Notes under the pieces: model-generated | What the model saw: the letters and a program-made list of their open reading frames with translations, nothing else | Databases searched by the model: none | What the model was told of the DNA's origin: nothing | Assembly (NCBI RefSeq): GCF_009746585.1 | Contig: NZ_WRPO01000012.1 | Span: 60,381 to 124,380, forward strand | Direction: 5' to 3' | DNA length: 64,000 nt | From: Novosphingobium aquimarinum | Lineage (GTDB): Bacteria; Pseudomonadota; Alphaproteobacteria; Sphingomonadales; Sphingomonadaceae | Made by a program: the position numbers and the translations under genes | Part shown: positions 17,505 through 25,878 of the stretch, piece by piece | Layout of the letters: the number at the start of each line of letters is the position of its first letter | Position numbering within the stretch: position 1 is the stretch's first letter

Positions 17505-18197
17505 TTAGCGGACTCGCGGACCGCCGAAGGGCAGCGGCGGGGGAGGCCGGCGGGCGCCGCGCGGAAGCTGTGCCTGATAGGCCCTGCCGCAGTGATCGAC
17601 GCAATAGGGGAACCCCGGGTTCACCTTGTCGCCGCAGAAGTGAAAGTCCGGCTCACCGGGATGACCGACCGGCCAGCGGCAGATGCGATCGTTGAGATCG
17701 AGCAGGCTGGTCTTGTCGGCAATCTCGGGGCTCGGCTTGGCAGGGACGAGGCGTCGCGGCGGCGCCGGGGGAATCGGTTGCTGTTGATCCCCAGGGCCCT
17801 GGCGCAGGAAGCCACCCGGCCCCACGGATACGACGCGCGGCTTCGCGGCGGGAGCGCCGGCGTCCGCAGCTTCGCCGGTCTCGGGCTCGTCGGCGGCCGG
17901 TTCGGCCTCGACGACGGGTTCGGCCGCGACGGGGGCCGGCGGCGGCACGATCTCGGCAGGCGCCTTGGGTGGCGCCGCGGGTTCCGGCTTCGCCGCAGCC
18001 TTGGGCGCAGGCGCCGGTCGAGCCGGCTTCTCGTTCGGCTTCACCGGGGAGGGTCGGGCCTTGAGGCCCAAGCGGTGCGCCTTGCCGATCACTGCATTGC
18101 GGCTCACACCGCCCAGTTCGTCGGCGATCTGGCTGGCGGTGGCGCCACCTTCCCACATCTTCGTGAGCTTCTCGATCCGCTCGTCAGTCCAGCTCAT
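17505..18197 (-). CDS. gcrA: GcrA, cell-cycle regulator
   Basis: GcrA binds sigma-70 holoenzyme and activates promoters carrying methylated GAnTC sites, controlling S-phase genes in alphaproteobacteria. The N-terminus MSWTDERIEKLTKMWEGGAT followed by SQIADELGGVSRNAVIGKAH is the near-invariant DNA-binding helix-turn-helix. A long Pro/Ala-rich linker (about 50-165) precedes the C-terminal sigma-binding region with ICRWPVGHPGEPDFHFCGD and YCVDHCGRAYQ, whose cysteines and tryptophan are conserved. 230 residues, longer than the Caulobacter protein because of the linker. Divergent from the ABC permease gene, 85 bp apart. Confidence 0.96.
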   Translation of the reverse strand: MSWTDERIEKLTKMWEGGATASQIADELGGVSRNAVIGKAHRLGLKARPSPVKPNEKPARPAPAPKAAAKPEPAAPPKAPAEIVPPPAPVAAEPVVEAEPAADEPETGEAADAGAPAAKPRVVSVGPGGFLRQGPGDQQQPIPPAPPRRLVPAKPSPEIADKTSLLDLNDRICRWPVGHPGEPDFHFCGDKVNPGFPYCVDHCGRAYQAQLPRGARRPPPPLPFGGPRVR

Positions 18198-18282
18198 TCG
18201 CTATCCATTCCTTCATCGTCTTTCTTGCCGGACGCTTGCCGCAGACTTGCCACTGGGGCGCCCAGCCGATAATCGGCACACC

Positions 18283-19161
18283 ATGGCCGATCAAGCCCCT
18301 GCCGGCGACATGCCGATCTCCGACGCTCTGCCCGCTACCCGGGAATTTCCGGTCAAGGGAGTTCCTGTGATCCACCAGGTCAACTGGGTGGGCCTCAGGA
18401 CTCTGTATATGAAGGAGGTGCGGCGCTTCTTCAAGGTTCAGACCCAGACGATCTGGGCGCCGGCGATCACCACCCTCTTGTTCCTGGTCATCTTCTCGGT
18501 GGCGCTGGGCCGGGGTGGACGCGAAGTGCTGGGCGTCAACTTCGCCACCTTCGTCGCGCCGGGGCTGATCGTCATGGGGATGATGCAGAACGCCTTTGCC
18601 AACGCCAGCTTCTCGTTCCTTTCGGGCAAAGTGCAAGGAACGATCATCGATTTCCTGATGCCGCCGCTGAGCGAAGGCGAACTGATGCTGGCGATGACCG
18701 GCGCCGCCGTGACGCGCGCGATCCTGGTCGGTGGCGCCCTGTTCTTGGCGATGAGCTTCTGGCCGGGGGTCGACCTGTCGATCGCGCACCCCTGGGCGAT
18801 CGTCTGGTTCGGCCTGATGGGCTCGGTGTTTCTTGCGCTGCTGGGCCTGCTGTCCTCGATCTGGGCCGAGAAGTTCGATCACAACGCCGCGATCACCAAC
18901 TTCATCATCGCCCCGCTCTCGCTGCTTTCGGGCACGTTCTACGTCATCGACAATCTGGCACCGACCTTCCAGGCGATCAGTCGCGCCAATCCGTTCTTCT
19001 ACATCATCTCGGGCTTTCGCTTCGGCTTCCTCGGCCTGAGCGACATCGGCGATACCAACGCCGCCGTGCTGCACAGCGCGATCGGCCTGTTCGTGGTGAA
19101 CGTCGTCATGGCGATCGTCACGTATCTCGTGCTTCGCTCGGGATGGAAGCTCAAGAGCTGA
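18283..19161 (+). CDS. ABC-2 type transporter permease
   Basis: Inner-membrane subunit of an ABC-2 exporter (drug, polysaccharide or lipid type; substrate unknown). Start taken at ATG 18283; 292 residues. After a polar N-terminus (VNWVGLRTLYMKEVRRFFKV) come about six spans, including WAPAITTLLFLVIFSVAL, FVAPGLIVMGMMQNAF, the amphipathic GTIIDFLMPPLSEGELML and the family signature ISRANPFFYIISGFRFGF near residue 240. No ATPase gene adjoins it on either side, so the partner must be encoded elsewhere. Confidence 0.85.
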   Translation: MADQAPAGDMPISDALPATREFPVKGVPVIHQVNWVGLRTLYMKEVRRFFKVQTQTIWAPAITTLLFLVIFSVALGRGGREVLGVNFATFVAPGLIVMGMMQNAFANASFSFLSGKVQGTIIDFLMPPLSEGELMLAMTGAAVTRAILVGGALFLAMSFWPGVDLSIAHPWAIVWFGLMGSVFLALLGLLSSIWAEKFDHNAAITNFIIAPLSLLSGTFYVIDNLAPTFQAISRANPFFYIISGFRFGFLGLSDIGDTNAAVLHSAIGLFVVNVVMAIVTYLVLRSGWKLKS

Positions 19162-19224
19162 ACCGCCAGCGCAGGACAGCCCGATTTCTTGGGCAGAATT
19201 CCCGGAATTAGGCGCCTGACGAAA

Positions 19225-19246
19225 GCGCCTTCGCACCCGAAGGCGC
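19225..19246. terminator. Bidirectional terminator, ABC permease / hspQ
   Basis: gcgccttcg / cgaaggcgc perfect 9-bp stem with 4-base loop between two convergent genes; on the minus strand (hspQ side) it is followed by TTTCG. Confidence 0.55.
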
Positions 19247-19260
19247 GCTCGACCGGACCT

Positions 19261-19641
19261 TCAGTGCGTCAGTCCCTGCCGCAAGCGATAGCGCCCGTCG
19301 GCGTAATCCTCGAACATCTGGGAAATCGAAGGATGGTCGATCGGGCCGCCATCATTGTCGCCCATCAGATTCTGCTGGCTGACATACGCGACGTAGCTCG
19401 ATTCCTCGTTTTCGGCGAGGAGGTGATAATACGGTTGGTCGCGAAACGGTCGCACATCGGCGGGGATCGATTCGTACCATTCCTCGCTGTTGGCGAAGAC
19501 CGGATCGATATCGAAGACGACGCCGCGAAAGTCGTGATGCTTGTGGCGAACGACGTCACCGATGGCGAACTGGGCGCGGACTTTGCGCGGGGCGTCGATG
19601 ACGCGTCCGGCCTGAGGCGAAAAGAAGGACGCTCTGTTCAT
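19261..19641 (-). CDS. hspQ: HspQ, heat-shock / hemimethylated-DNA-binding protein family
   Basis: HspQ (YccV) is a small heat-shock protein; in E. coli it has been linked to DnaA turnover and, in other enterics, to Lon activation. Start set at ATG 19641 (MNRASFFSPQAG) because the 12 residues before it are atypical; 126 residues. The family block is clear: RAQFAIGDVVRHKHHDFRGV, FDIDPVFANSEEWY, QPYYHLLAENEESSYVAYVS, QQNLMGDNDGGPI. Just upstream is tRNA-Ser on the other strand. Confidence 0.9.
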   Translation of the reverse strand: MNRASFFSPQAGRVIDAPRKVRAQFAIGDVVRHKHHDFRGVVFDIDPVFANSEEWYESIPADVRPFRDQPYYHLLAENEESSYVAYVSQQNLMGDNDGGPIDHPSISQMFEDYADGRYRLRQGLTH

Positions 19642-19800
19642 AGATCCGAATGTAGGGCTCTCGCATGTGGGAAACAAGCTGACTGCACCCTCGCTCCCCC
19701 GAAATCCGGCATCGAGGGTCTTGGCAAGCGCAAAGAGTTCGGCTAACCGCCGCCCTTCCTTCGACCGGGCGGCCTTTCAGCCGCCTTGCGGACGCTTCGC

Positions 19801-19890
<90 letters not shown>

Positions 19891-19931
19891 CGGGCCATTC
19901 CAAAGTGGTCCCCATCCAGCGTTCGCCTGAG

Positions 19932-20519
19932 ATGCACAGCATAACGGTTGAAGCTGGGCCGTCTGACGTGGCTGCGCTGCTGGATCATATAGGAATCAAG
20001 ACCGCTGTGCCTGTGATCGGGCATTCCTTCGGTGGGCTCGTAGCCTATCATATGGCTGCCCGGATGCCGGAACGCGTGTCGCGCATGGTCATCGTCGATA
20101 TAGGAACATCTTTGGACGAAGAGGGCGAATTTACGCGCGCATCGGCTGGAGTATTCCCGCTAAGAGAGAAGCTGGAAGAACGCATTGGCGCCCGCCTGTC
20201 TCCCTATTTGCAAAACTCGATACATCGTGTTGAGGATGGCTGGTGCCTGAATTTCGAAATTGAGGAATTTCTGCTGTCCGTGGCGGCACTGAATGGCAAT
20301 CATGAGCAGACTTGGGCCAGCAGTCATTGTCCCGCTTTGGTCATTAAAGGCGCGGATAGTCCGCTCTCCGATCGGAAAGACCTGAAGGCCATGGCTCTGG
20401 AGCATCCGGACACGAGCTTCATGGAAATCGCAGGCGGCCATTCGGTGCATATCGACGCACCGGATGCTTTCGCGGCGGCCGTCGAGGAATTCCTGGATCA
20501 GGAAACTTGCCCGTCTTGA
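19932..20519 (+). pseudogene. Alpha/beta-hydrolase, 5'-truncated
   Basis: From about 19932 the frame matches the second two-thirds of an alpha/beta-hydrolase: SDVAALLDHIGI, nucleophile elbow GHSFGG, AARMPERVSRMVIVDIG, the C-terminal VIKGADSPLSDR and the catalytic histidine in GGHSVHID. The N-terminal 70-80 residues, including the oxyanion HG motif before the nucleophile, are missing: upstream lies tRNA-Ser, 41 bp away. Sequence upstream of 19932 stays in frame but does not resemble a hydrolase. GC is lower than in neighbours. Probably the cut end of a gene left at an integration junction; whether the 195-residue remnant is made is unknown. Confidence 0.7.
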
Positions 20520-20874
20520 TACGGTGGCCCCCAAGCTCCACTCTCTTCATCGCCTGTCTGCCAGTGTCCACTGAAGCAAAGCCAGACATAGATTTCAGAC
20601 AGAAAAATCGTCATTCGGCTGCTTACTGGACGGCACGATCAACGACGTGCCCCCGAGTCTACTGGACTGTCCGCGAGAACGTATATTCTCTCCAGTGTAT
20701 CAGGCCTGCCCTTAGCCGCGACGCTCCGGTGGCCCCTCCCCCTTGCCCAGCTCCGATCACCATCGGCCCTCCCCATTCACCATCCGGCTCTCCCCAGAGC
20801 ACCGATTTAAGCCTTCCAAGCGCAAACCTGGGCAGATCTTGACCCAAAAGAAATTACGTATCATATAAAGGTAC
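20520..20874. other. Intergenic region upstream of the Rrf2 operon
   Basis: 355 bp without a credible gene. It holds the candidate promoter at 20839-20867 and a small inverted repeat gagaa-cgtata-ttctc at 20675-20690, itself flanked by actgga/tccagt, which could be a protein-binding site. The GC content is lower than in the core genome. Confidence 0.4.
20839..20867 (+). promoter_or_regulatory. Candidate promoter of the Rrf2 operon, probably leaderless
   Basis: ttgacc (20839-20844) and catata (20862-20867) are separated by 17 bp. Transcription would start at or next to the ATG at 20875, so the first gene would have little or no leader; only a weak aaagg lies before the ATG. Confidence 0.4.
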
Positions 20875-21339
20875 ATGAGACGGGATACCAGATTATCGGG
20901 CGTACTCCACGTATTGCTGCATATGGCCGAGATGGATGGTCCGGTAACCTCCGAGACCATGGCGATCATCATGCGAAGCAACCCGGCTACGATGCGGCGC
21001 ACGATGGCGGGGCTACGCAAGGCGGGGTTCGTCAAATCCGATAAGGGACACGGCGGTGGCTGGTCGATCGAGCGACCACTTTCGGAGGTCACGCTGCGTG
21101 ACATCTACACATGGTTGGACAGCCCCGAACTCTTTGCGATGGGCAACCGGACCGACGCCCCGGGATGCCTGGTCGAGGAGGCCGTCAACGCGGCGCTGGG
21201 CAGCGCTTATGACGAGGCGCGAACCGTGCTGCTCGACCGGTTCGCCACCGTGACCCTGGCTCAGCTGAGCGATGACTTCCATCGCCGTATGGGCGCACAT
21301 GCCGAAGCTGTCGATCAGGAGATCACCCATGACATATGA
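20875..21339 (+). CDS. Rrf2-family transcriptional regulator
   Basis: 154 residues with an Rrf2 winged helix: RLSGVLHVLLHMAEMDGPVT, MAIIMRSNPATMRRTMAGLR, KAGFVKSDKGHGGGWSIERP, then VTLRDIYTWLDSPELF. It has only one cysteine (in APGCLVEE, near residue 100), so it cannot hold the three-Cys iron-sulfur cluster of IscR or NsrR; single-Cys redox control is possible. It overlaps the next gene by 11 bp and probably regulates that oxidoreductase/GST pair. Confidence 0.9.
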   Translation: MRRDTRLSGVLHVLLHMAEMDGPVTSETMAIIMRSNPATMRRTMAGLRKAGFVKSDKGHGGGWSIERPLSEVTLRDIYTWLDSPELFAMGNRTDAPGCLVEEAVNAALGSAYDEARTVLLDRFATVTLAQLSDDFHRRMGAHAEAVDQEITHDI

Positions 21340-22249
21340 CGCCGTCGTCATCGGCGGGAGCTATGCCGGTCTGTCGGCGGCGATGCAGATCGCCCGGGCG
21401 CGCCGATCGGTATGCGTCGTCGATACGGGCAAGCCGCGCAACCGGTTCGCGGACGCCTCGCACGGTTTCTTTGGCCAGGACGGTGCAGCGCCCGAAGGCA
21501 TGATCGCCAGCGCCCGCGACCAACTCGCAGCCTATTCAACCGTTCGAATGATTGCCGACGTGGCTTGCGATGCGACGCGGGCCGATGGCGGGTTCGAGGT
21601 GACGCTTGCAAGCGGTGGGACGGTCACCGGAAGGAAACTGGTGCTGGCGTTCGGGATTTCCGACGTGCTTCCCGACGTTCCCGGCCTGTCCGAACGTTGG
21701 GGTGATACCGTGCTGCACTGCCCCTATTGCCATGGTTATGAACATCGGGACGGCAGACTTGGTGTGCTGTGGACCGCGCCCATGTCGGCGCATCAGGCCG
21801 CGCTTATCGCCGATTGGGGAGCGACGACGCTTTATCTCGACGGCAACCCCTCGCCCGAGGGGGATGCAAGGACGCTTCTCGAGCATCGCGGCGTATCGAT
21901 CGAAGCCGCGTCGATAAGGGAGCTACGGGGCAAGGACCGCAGCCTGACGTCGTTGCTGCTCGGTGATGGCCGCGAGGCCGCGATCGACGCACTGTTTCTG
22001 GCTCCGAGCTCGAAGCTCAACAGTCCAATAGCCGAACGGCTCGGCTGCGCGCTCGACGACGGACCATTCGGCCCGATTATCCGGACGGATGCGGCCAAGC
22101 TCACCAGCGTTACCGGCGTATACGCAGCCGGCGACATCGCCCGTGCGCCCCATAATGCGACTTGGGCTTCGGCAGACGGCGTGACCGCCGGCATCTCGCT
22201 CCACCAGTCGCTGGTATTCGAGGCATCCATGGCCGGTGCTGCCGCATGA
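21329..22249 (+). CDS. Thioredoxin-reductase-like FAD/NAD(P) oxidoreductase
   Basis: 306 residues from ATG 21329 inside the end of the Rrf2 gene. FAD site VVIGGSYAGLSAAMQIARA (GxGxxA variant with S at the third Gly), redox pair in HCPYCHGYE near residue 135, and C-terminal GVYAAGDIARAPHNATWASA. This is the short thioredoxin-reductase fold, but closer to stand-alone oxidoreductases than to TrxB, and no thioredoxin is adjacent. The NAD(P) glycine motif is poor (LGVLWTAPMSAHQAALI), so the electron donor is unclear. Partner of the Rrf2 and GST genes in one operon. Confidence 0.85.
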   Translation: MTYDAVVIGGSYAGLSAAMQIARARRSVCVVDTGKPRNRFADASHGFFGQDGAAPEGMIASARDQLAAYSTVRMIADVACDATRADGGFEVTLASGGTVTGRKLVLAFGISDVLPDVPGLSERWGDTVLHCPYCHGYEHRDGRLGVLWTAPMSAHQAALIADWGATTLYLDGNPSPEGDARTLLEHRGVSIEAASIRELRGKDRSLTSLLLGDGREAAIDALFLAPSSKLNSPIAERLGCALDDGPFGPIIRTDAAKLTSVTGVYAAGDIARAPHNATWASADGVTAGISLHQSLVFEASMAGAAA

Positions 22250-22935
22250 GCATGACGCTCTACGAACTGGAATGGGGCCTTTATCCTCGCCGCATCGGCA
22301 TCTATCTCGCCGAGAAGGGGATCACGGATATAGACCGGATCGCCTTCGAGCTATTGGCTGGATGGCCGCCACCCGAACTGAAGCAACTGAGCCCGCTCGC
22401 CACCGTGCCGATTTTGCGGACCGAAAGCGGCATGCTGATCCGCTCCTCGATCGCGATCCTCGAGTATCTCGAAGAGCGCTTCCCCTCGTCTGACATGCTG
22501 GGCGCGACGCCGGAACTGCGGGCGCGGACGCGCGAGTTGGTCGCGGTTATCGACGAGGCCGCGCTGCAATTCGGGATATGGTGCCACAAAGGCAGTCCGG
22601 CATTCGCAGGACGCGAGGAACAGAGCCGGGAAGCCGCGACCATTGCGGCGGATGCCTACTACGGCCGCTTGCGTATGCTCGACACGCTGGCAAGCGAAGC
22701 CCCCAGCACATTCCTCGCTGGTGACGGGGTCACCATCGCCGATTGCATGGCCATGGCCACGCTGCAGTTTGCCGAAAAACTCTATGGTGTTCCTCTGCCC
22801 GAAGGCTGCGCTGTTCTACGCGACTGGTACGATATGTTCAGCCAGCGGCCGAGCGCCGCAGCGCCGTCCTACCCCGAGCCACTCCTTGCCGCCGCTCAGG
22901 GTTTGCCGAAAGTTTGTCCGCCGACTTTGCCGTAG
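22246..22935 (+). CDS. Glutathione S-transferase family protein
   Basis: 229 residues, starting at the ATG that overlaps the previous stop (ATGA). Thioredoxin-fold N-domain: MTLYELEWGLYPRRIGIYLA, then LSPLATVPILRTESGMLIRS with the cis-proline VP and the family's ES-like pair as IRSSIAILEYLEERFP. C-terminal helical domain with GDGVTIADCMAMATLQFAE, the N-capping box of GSTs. The exact activity cannot be told. Its link to an Rrf2 regulator and a disulfide-type oxidoreductase suggests detoxification of thiol-reactive compounds. Confidence 0.85.
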   Translation: MSMTLYELEWGLYPRRIGIYLAEKGITDIDRIAFELLAGWPPPELKQLSPLATVPILRTESGMLIRSSIAILEYLEERFPSSDMLGATPELRARTRELVAVIDEAALQFGIWCHKGSPAFAGREEQSREAATIAADAYYGRLRMLDTLASEAPSTFLAGDGVTIADCMAMATLQFAEKLYGVPLPEGCAVLRDWYDMFSQRPSAAAPSYPEPLLAAAQGLPKVCPPTLP

Positions 22936-23162
22936 CTGCGCTCACCGACGTGCACTGCTCTAGCGTCGGCTTTCAGAGCCAGCGAGGCAATCCCCTCGAC
23001 CTCGACAATCAGGGTCGCAACCTGAAAGGCAGATTTCTGCGCTTTCGCAGCCAAAACCGGCCTGCCATTCGTCGCGACATTTTTCAGCTGAAAACCGGCG
23101 CTTGGCATCAGGCTGGCGGCAACATCTGTTCCTGGTCCACTTGAGCGGTTATTGCAGTGAAC

Positions 23163-23393
23163 ATGACAGCCACCGACCTCGAACAGTTGCTGATCGCCCG
23201 CCTTGTCCGGGAGGAAGGCGGCACTTCGCAGACATGGCAGCGGGCGCTTGGCAAGGTGATCGTGCGCGACGCGGCGACGCACCCCCATTGCAATTGGGAC
23301 GTCAGGCTGAATGGCACCGACGCCCAACGCGCCACGATCGAGCAGCTTCTCGACGATGTCCGACTTGAGCATTCCATCGTGGCAGCCGATTGA
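23163..23393 (+). CDS. Conserved small hypothetical protein
   Basis: 76 residues (ATG 23163; a GTG two codons earlier is also possible). No known motif: DLEQLLIARLVREEGGTSQT, then HPHCNWDVRLNG and IEQLLDDVRLEHSIV. I think proteins with the ATHPHCNW core occur in other sphingomonads, but from memory only. It lies 21 bp before the UVR-motif gene, so the two may form a unit. Confidence 0.55.
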   Translation: MTATDLEQLLIARLVREEGGTSQTWQRALGKVIVRDAATHPHCNWDVRLNGTDAQRATIEQLLDDVRLEHSIVAAD

Positions 23394-23414
23394 GCACATA
23401 CGCGTTATACCGAC

Positions 23415-23699
23415 ATGACTGCGATCGACGAACTCCGGCTCGCGATGGAGCGTGCCGCTGCCGCAATGGATTTCGAGGAAGCTAGCCGGCTTCGCGATCA
23501 GATCAGTGTGCTGCGGCTTGCGAATGACCAGGCCGAAGTCGAAGAGATCGATACTGCGGGCCTGACTCGTCAGCAGCCCGGCGCGATGGGCCTCGGCACC
23601 AGCCAGCAGACCATCCGTCCGCCCGCCGGTTGGGTGCGACCGAAAAAGCCCGATCCGCTGACGGCCCACCGAAGCCGCCGGCCCGGCAAGAAGCGATAA
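23415..23699 (+). CDS. UvrB/UvrC-motif small protein
   Basis: 94 residues. Residues 4-38 match the UVR coiled-coil motif (DELRLAMERAAAAMDFEEAS then RLRDQISVLR), which mediates UvrB-UvrC contact and also occurs in small regulatory proteins such as McsA. The rest is a basic, proline-rich tail ending RRPGKKR. No nuclease domain, so it is not UvrC. Role unknown. Confidence 0.75.
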   Translation: MTAIDELRLAMERAAAAMDFEEASRLRDQISVLRLANDQAEVEEIDTAGLTRQQPGAMGLGTSQQTIRPPAGWVRPKKPDPLTAHRSRRPGKKR

Positions 23700-23944
23700 G
23701 CGGTCTCGCGAAGCATTTCGCCCGCTGCCAAAAGACCCCGCTTGCAACCTTCAACTGCCTAACTTTGGCCTGAGTTCCAGCGGTCAGAACCACGGCCGGT
23801 GTCGGCTATAGTCGCGCCGTAAGAGAAGGGCCTTCAGGAGCCGTGCGAGGCCGCGTTCGCGCGCGCAAATATTTGCGATGCCCACGTCACCATCGCTGCC
23901 CTCACACGTTCATGGTGTTCGCCCCTCGCACGGAAGGAAAAGTC

Positions 23945-24190
23945 ATGAGCGATCTCAGCGCAATCAAGGAGCATATGGAAGTCATTGGCGCCGATGGCGT
24001 CCACGTTGGTACCGTCGATCACGTCGATGGTAATCGCATCAAACTGACCAAGGTCCAGAGCGGTGCACATGCGGGGCATCATCATTACATCTCGGGCGGA
24101 CTCGTCGCGGAAGTCGAGGGAGACAAGGTGCGATTGTCCGCGAATGCCGATGTCGCGATCGGCTTCGAAGAAGAGGAAGACGAAGGCTGA
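23945..24190 (+). CDS. DUF2171 family protein
   Basis: 81 residues with the pattern of this PRC-barrel-like family: IKEHMEVIGADGVHVGTVDH, NRIKLTKVQSG, HHHYISGGLVAEVEGDKVRL. It has a cluster of histidines (HAGHHH) and an acidic tail. Start at ATG 23945 behind ggaagg. No membrane span. Function unknown; such proteins are often stress-linked. A strong hairpin terminates the gene. Confidence 0.8.
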   Translation: MSDLSAIKEHMEVIGADGVHVGTVDHVDGNRIKLTKVQSGAHAGHHHYISGGLVAEVEGDKVRLSANADVAIGFEEEEDEG

Positions 24191-24220
24191 TCGGCCAGCG
24201 CCGCAAGACGCCGAACTGTC

Positions 24221-24251
24221 GGATTCAGCCGGCCGTGTGCCGGCTGAATCC
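24221..24251. terminator. Bidirectional terminator
   Basis: Perfect 13-bp stem ggattcagccggc / gccggctgaatcc with a 5-base loop between two convergent genes; ttctta follows on the plus strand. Confidence 0.75.
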
Positions 24252-24271
24252 TTCTTACGGATCGGTTTGAC

Positions 24272-24541
24272 TCATGCTGCGGATTTGCGCCGCGACAGGA
24301 TCATGGCCTCGACCGTAGCAGCGTCTTGGTCGTAGCCGTCGGCCCGCTTGATCAGCCTGCCGCTGTTGATGTCGTCCCGGCTGGCGATGTCGCGAAGCAG
24401 GGCGGCCTTCTCGCGCAGCGAACGCAGGCTATCGTAGAGGCTGCGTTCGAGCATTTCCTCCTGCTTCGCGTCCAGTGCCATCTGGCTATAGGCATGGCCG
24501 GCGCTGGCACCGATACCGACGACGTCTCGCCGACGGGTCAC
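24272..24541 (-). CDS. Small helical protein with a CheB-like N-terminal scar
   Basis: 89 residues from the ATG that overlaps the stop of the upstream CheB fusion. Residues 7-15 read VVGIGASAG, the start and catalytic-serine motif of a CheB methylesterase domain, but then the sequence leaves CheB for an unrelated helical part (MALDAKQEEMLERSLYDSLR and SLREKAALLRDIASR). The original start of the small protein is probably Met21. This looks like a recombination scar joining a CheB 5' end to another gene. Confidence 0.6.
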   Translation of the reverse strand: MTRRRDVVGIGASAGHAYSQMALDAKQEEMLERSLYDSLRSLREKAALLRDIASRDDINSGRLIKRADGYDQDAATVEAMILSRRKSAA

Positions 24542-25878
24542 TTTGCCGTCTCGAAGGCAGCGGACTGGTTGTCGCCACGCGCGGTCAGTCGCCGGGCGAC
24601 GCGGTCGATCAACGCGGTGCCGGATACGGGCTTGGGCATGAAATCGACGCCCAAGGTCCCCAGCGGCAAATCGAGATGCGACCCGTACCCCGAGACGAGG
24701 ATGACCGGAATGTCGCTTTTCTGAAACTCCTCGACCAGCGGCGTGACCGGCGAGCCATCGATATTGTAATCAAGCACGGCCAGGTCGACGGAATCGGTCC
24801 GGGCGCGCTCCATTGCCTCTTCGAGCGAAAAGTAGGGGCCGATGATCTCAACGCCCGCGTCGGTCAGATACTGCGCTGTCTGCTCGGCCACCAGCCACTC
24901 ATCGTCGAGCACCATGACCTTTGCGCCGCGCAATCGTTCGAGGTCGATGGCGCCGTCGGTGCGAGCCTTGGCAAGCACGTTGTCCGACCCGGTGAGGCGG
25001 GACATCGGGAAGCGGCAATGGACCTCCAGACCCGCCTCCTCATAACGGATTTCCGATTCGGCGAGCAGCTGGCTGCGCAAGATGCGCTCGATTACAGTAG
25101 AGCCGAATCCACGCGATCTGGGTGGCTGGACGGAAGGCCCCCCGCGCTCGACCCAGTCGAACTGCAAGTGCTGCTCGTTTCCACCGCGTAACACGCGCCA
25201 GTTGATCGAAACCTTGCCACTCTGCACGCTCAAGGCACCGTATTTGAGGGCATTGGTACGATCGAATCCACTTTGGTCCGCTGGATCCGTCGAACGCTCA
25301 GTCAGGTCGACGATGATCTCGCAAAGATTGTCGATCGAGCCCACGGTATCGACGACGCCTGCGTCGATCGCGGCCTGGGGCATGCCGCTATAGAGCGAGG
25401 TATCGGGGGACTGGACCATCGCCACCCCGCCCGCGCCCTTGATCGCGCGCAAGCCGAGCGTGCCGTCACTGCCCGTGCCCGAAAGGATCACACCCACCGA
25501 CTGTTCGCCGGCCGCATCCGCCAGCGAACGCATGAAATGATCAATCGGCATGCGCAGCCCGCGGGGCTCGGTAGGCGGCTCGGTGAACAACCCGTGATCG
25601 ACGATCGTGAGATATCGGTTCGGACCGAGGACATAGATGCGCCCTGGCTCCACAGCCATGTTCTCGCTCGCCTCGATGACGGGCAGATGCGCCGCCCGAT
25701 CGAGGATCTCCGTCAACTGGCTCTCATGATCGGGCGCGAGGTGCTGCAGGATCACGAAGCTGGCGTTCGTCTCCGCCGGAATGTGCTCGACGAACCCTTT
25801 CAGCGCTTCGATGCCACCAGCCGATGCCCCAACGGCGACAACCGGATGATCGAAACGGGACAAGCGTGCAGTCTCCAC
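24538..25878 (-). CDS. CheB methylesterase - HWE-kinase remnant - receiver fusion
   Basis: 446 residues in three parts. (1) CheB methylesterase, about 10-190, with GASAGG (Ser18), LQHLAP (His46) and GTGSDG (Asp138), so the triad is complete. (2) About 207-300: only the ATP-binding end of an HWE/HisKA_2 kinase, with N-box TNALKYGALS at 208-217 and RGFGSTVIERIL at 256-267; the CheR, PAS and H-box regions that normally lie between CheB and this part are absent. (3) Receiver, about 318-432, with VLDDE, phospho-acceptor Asp370 in AVLDYNID and Lys416 in MPKP. Probably an in-frame deletion of a much larger sensor. Without the H-box it cannot autophosphorylate in the usual way. Confidence 0.85.
   Translation of the reverse strand: METARLSRFDHPVVAVGASAGGIEALKGFVEHIPAETNASFVILQHLAPDHESQLTEILDRAAHLPVIEASENMAVEPGRIYVLGPNRYLTIVDHGLFTEPPTEPRGLRMPIDHFMRSLADAAGEQSVGVILSGTGSDGTLGLRAIKGAGGVAMVQSPDTSLYSGMPQAAIDAGVVDTVGSIDNLCEIIVDLTERSTDPADQSGFDRTNALKYGALSVQSGKVSINWRVLRGGNEQHLQFDWVERGGPSVQPPRSRGFGSTVIERILRSQLLAESEIRYEEAGLEVHCRFPMSRLTGSDNVLAKARTDGAIDLERLRGAKVMVLDDEWLVAEQTAQYLTDAGVEIIGPYFSLEEAMERARTDSVDLAVLDYNIDGSPVTPLVEEFQKSDIPVILVSGYGSHLDLPLGTLGVDFMPKPVSGTALIDRVARRLTARGDNQSAAFETAK

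Noticed and set aside
22896..23747. 283-codon minus-strand frame opposite the small genes behind the GST
   Set aside because: It is antisense to the UVR-motif gene and the 76-residue gene, both with more natural composition; no domain recognised.
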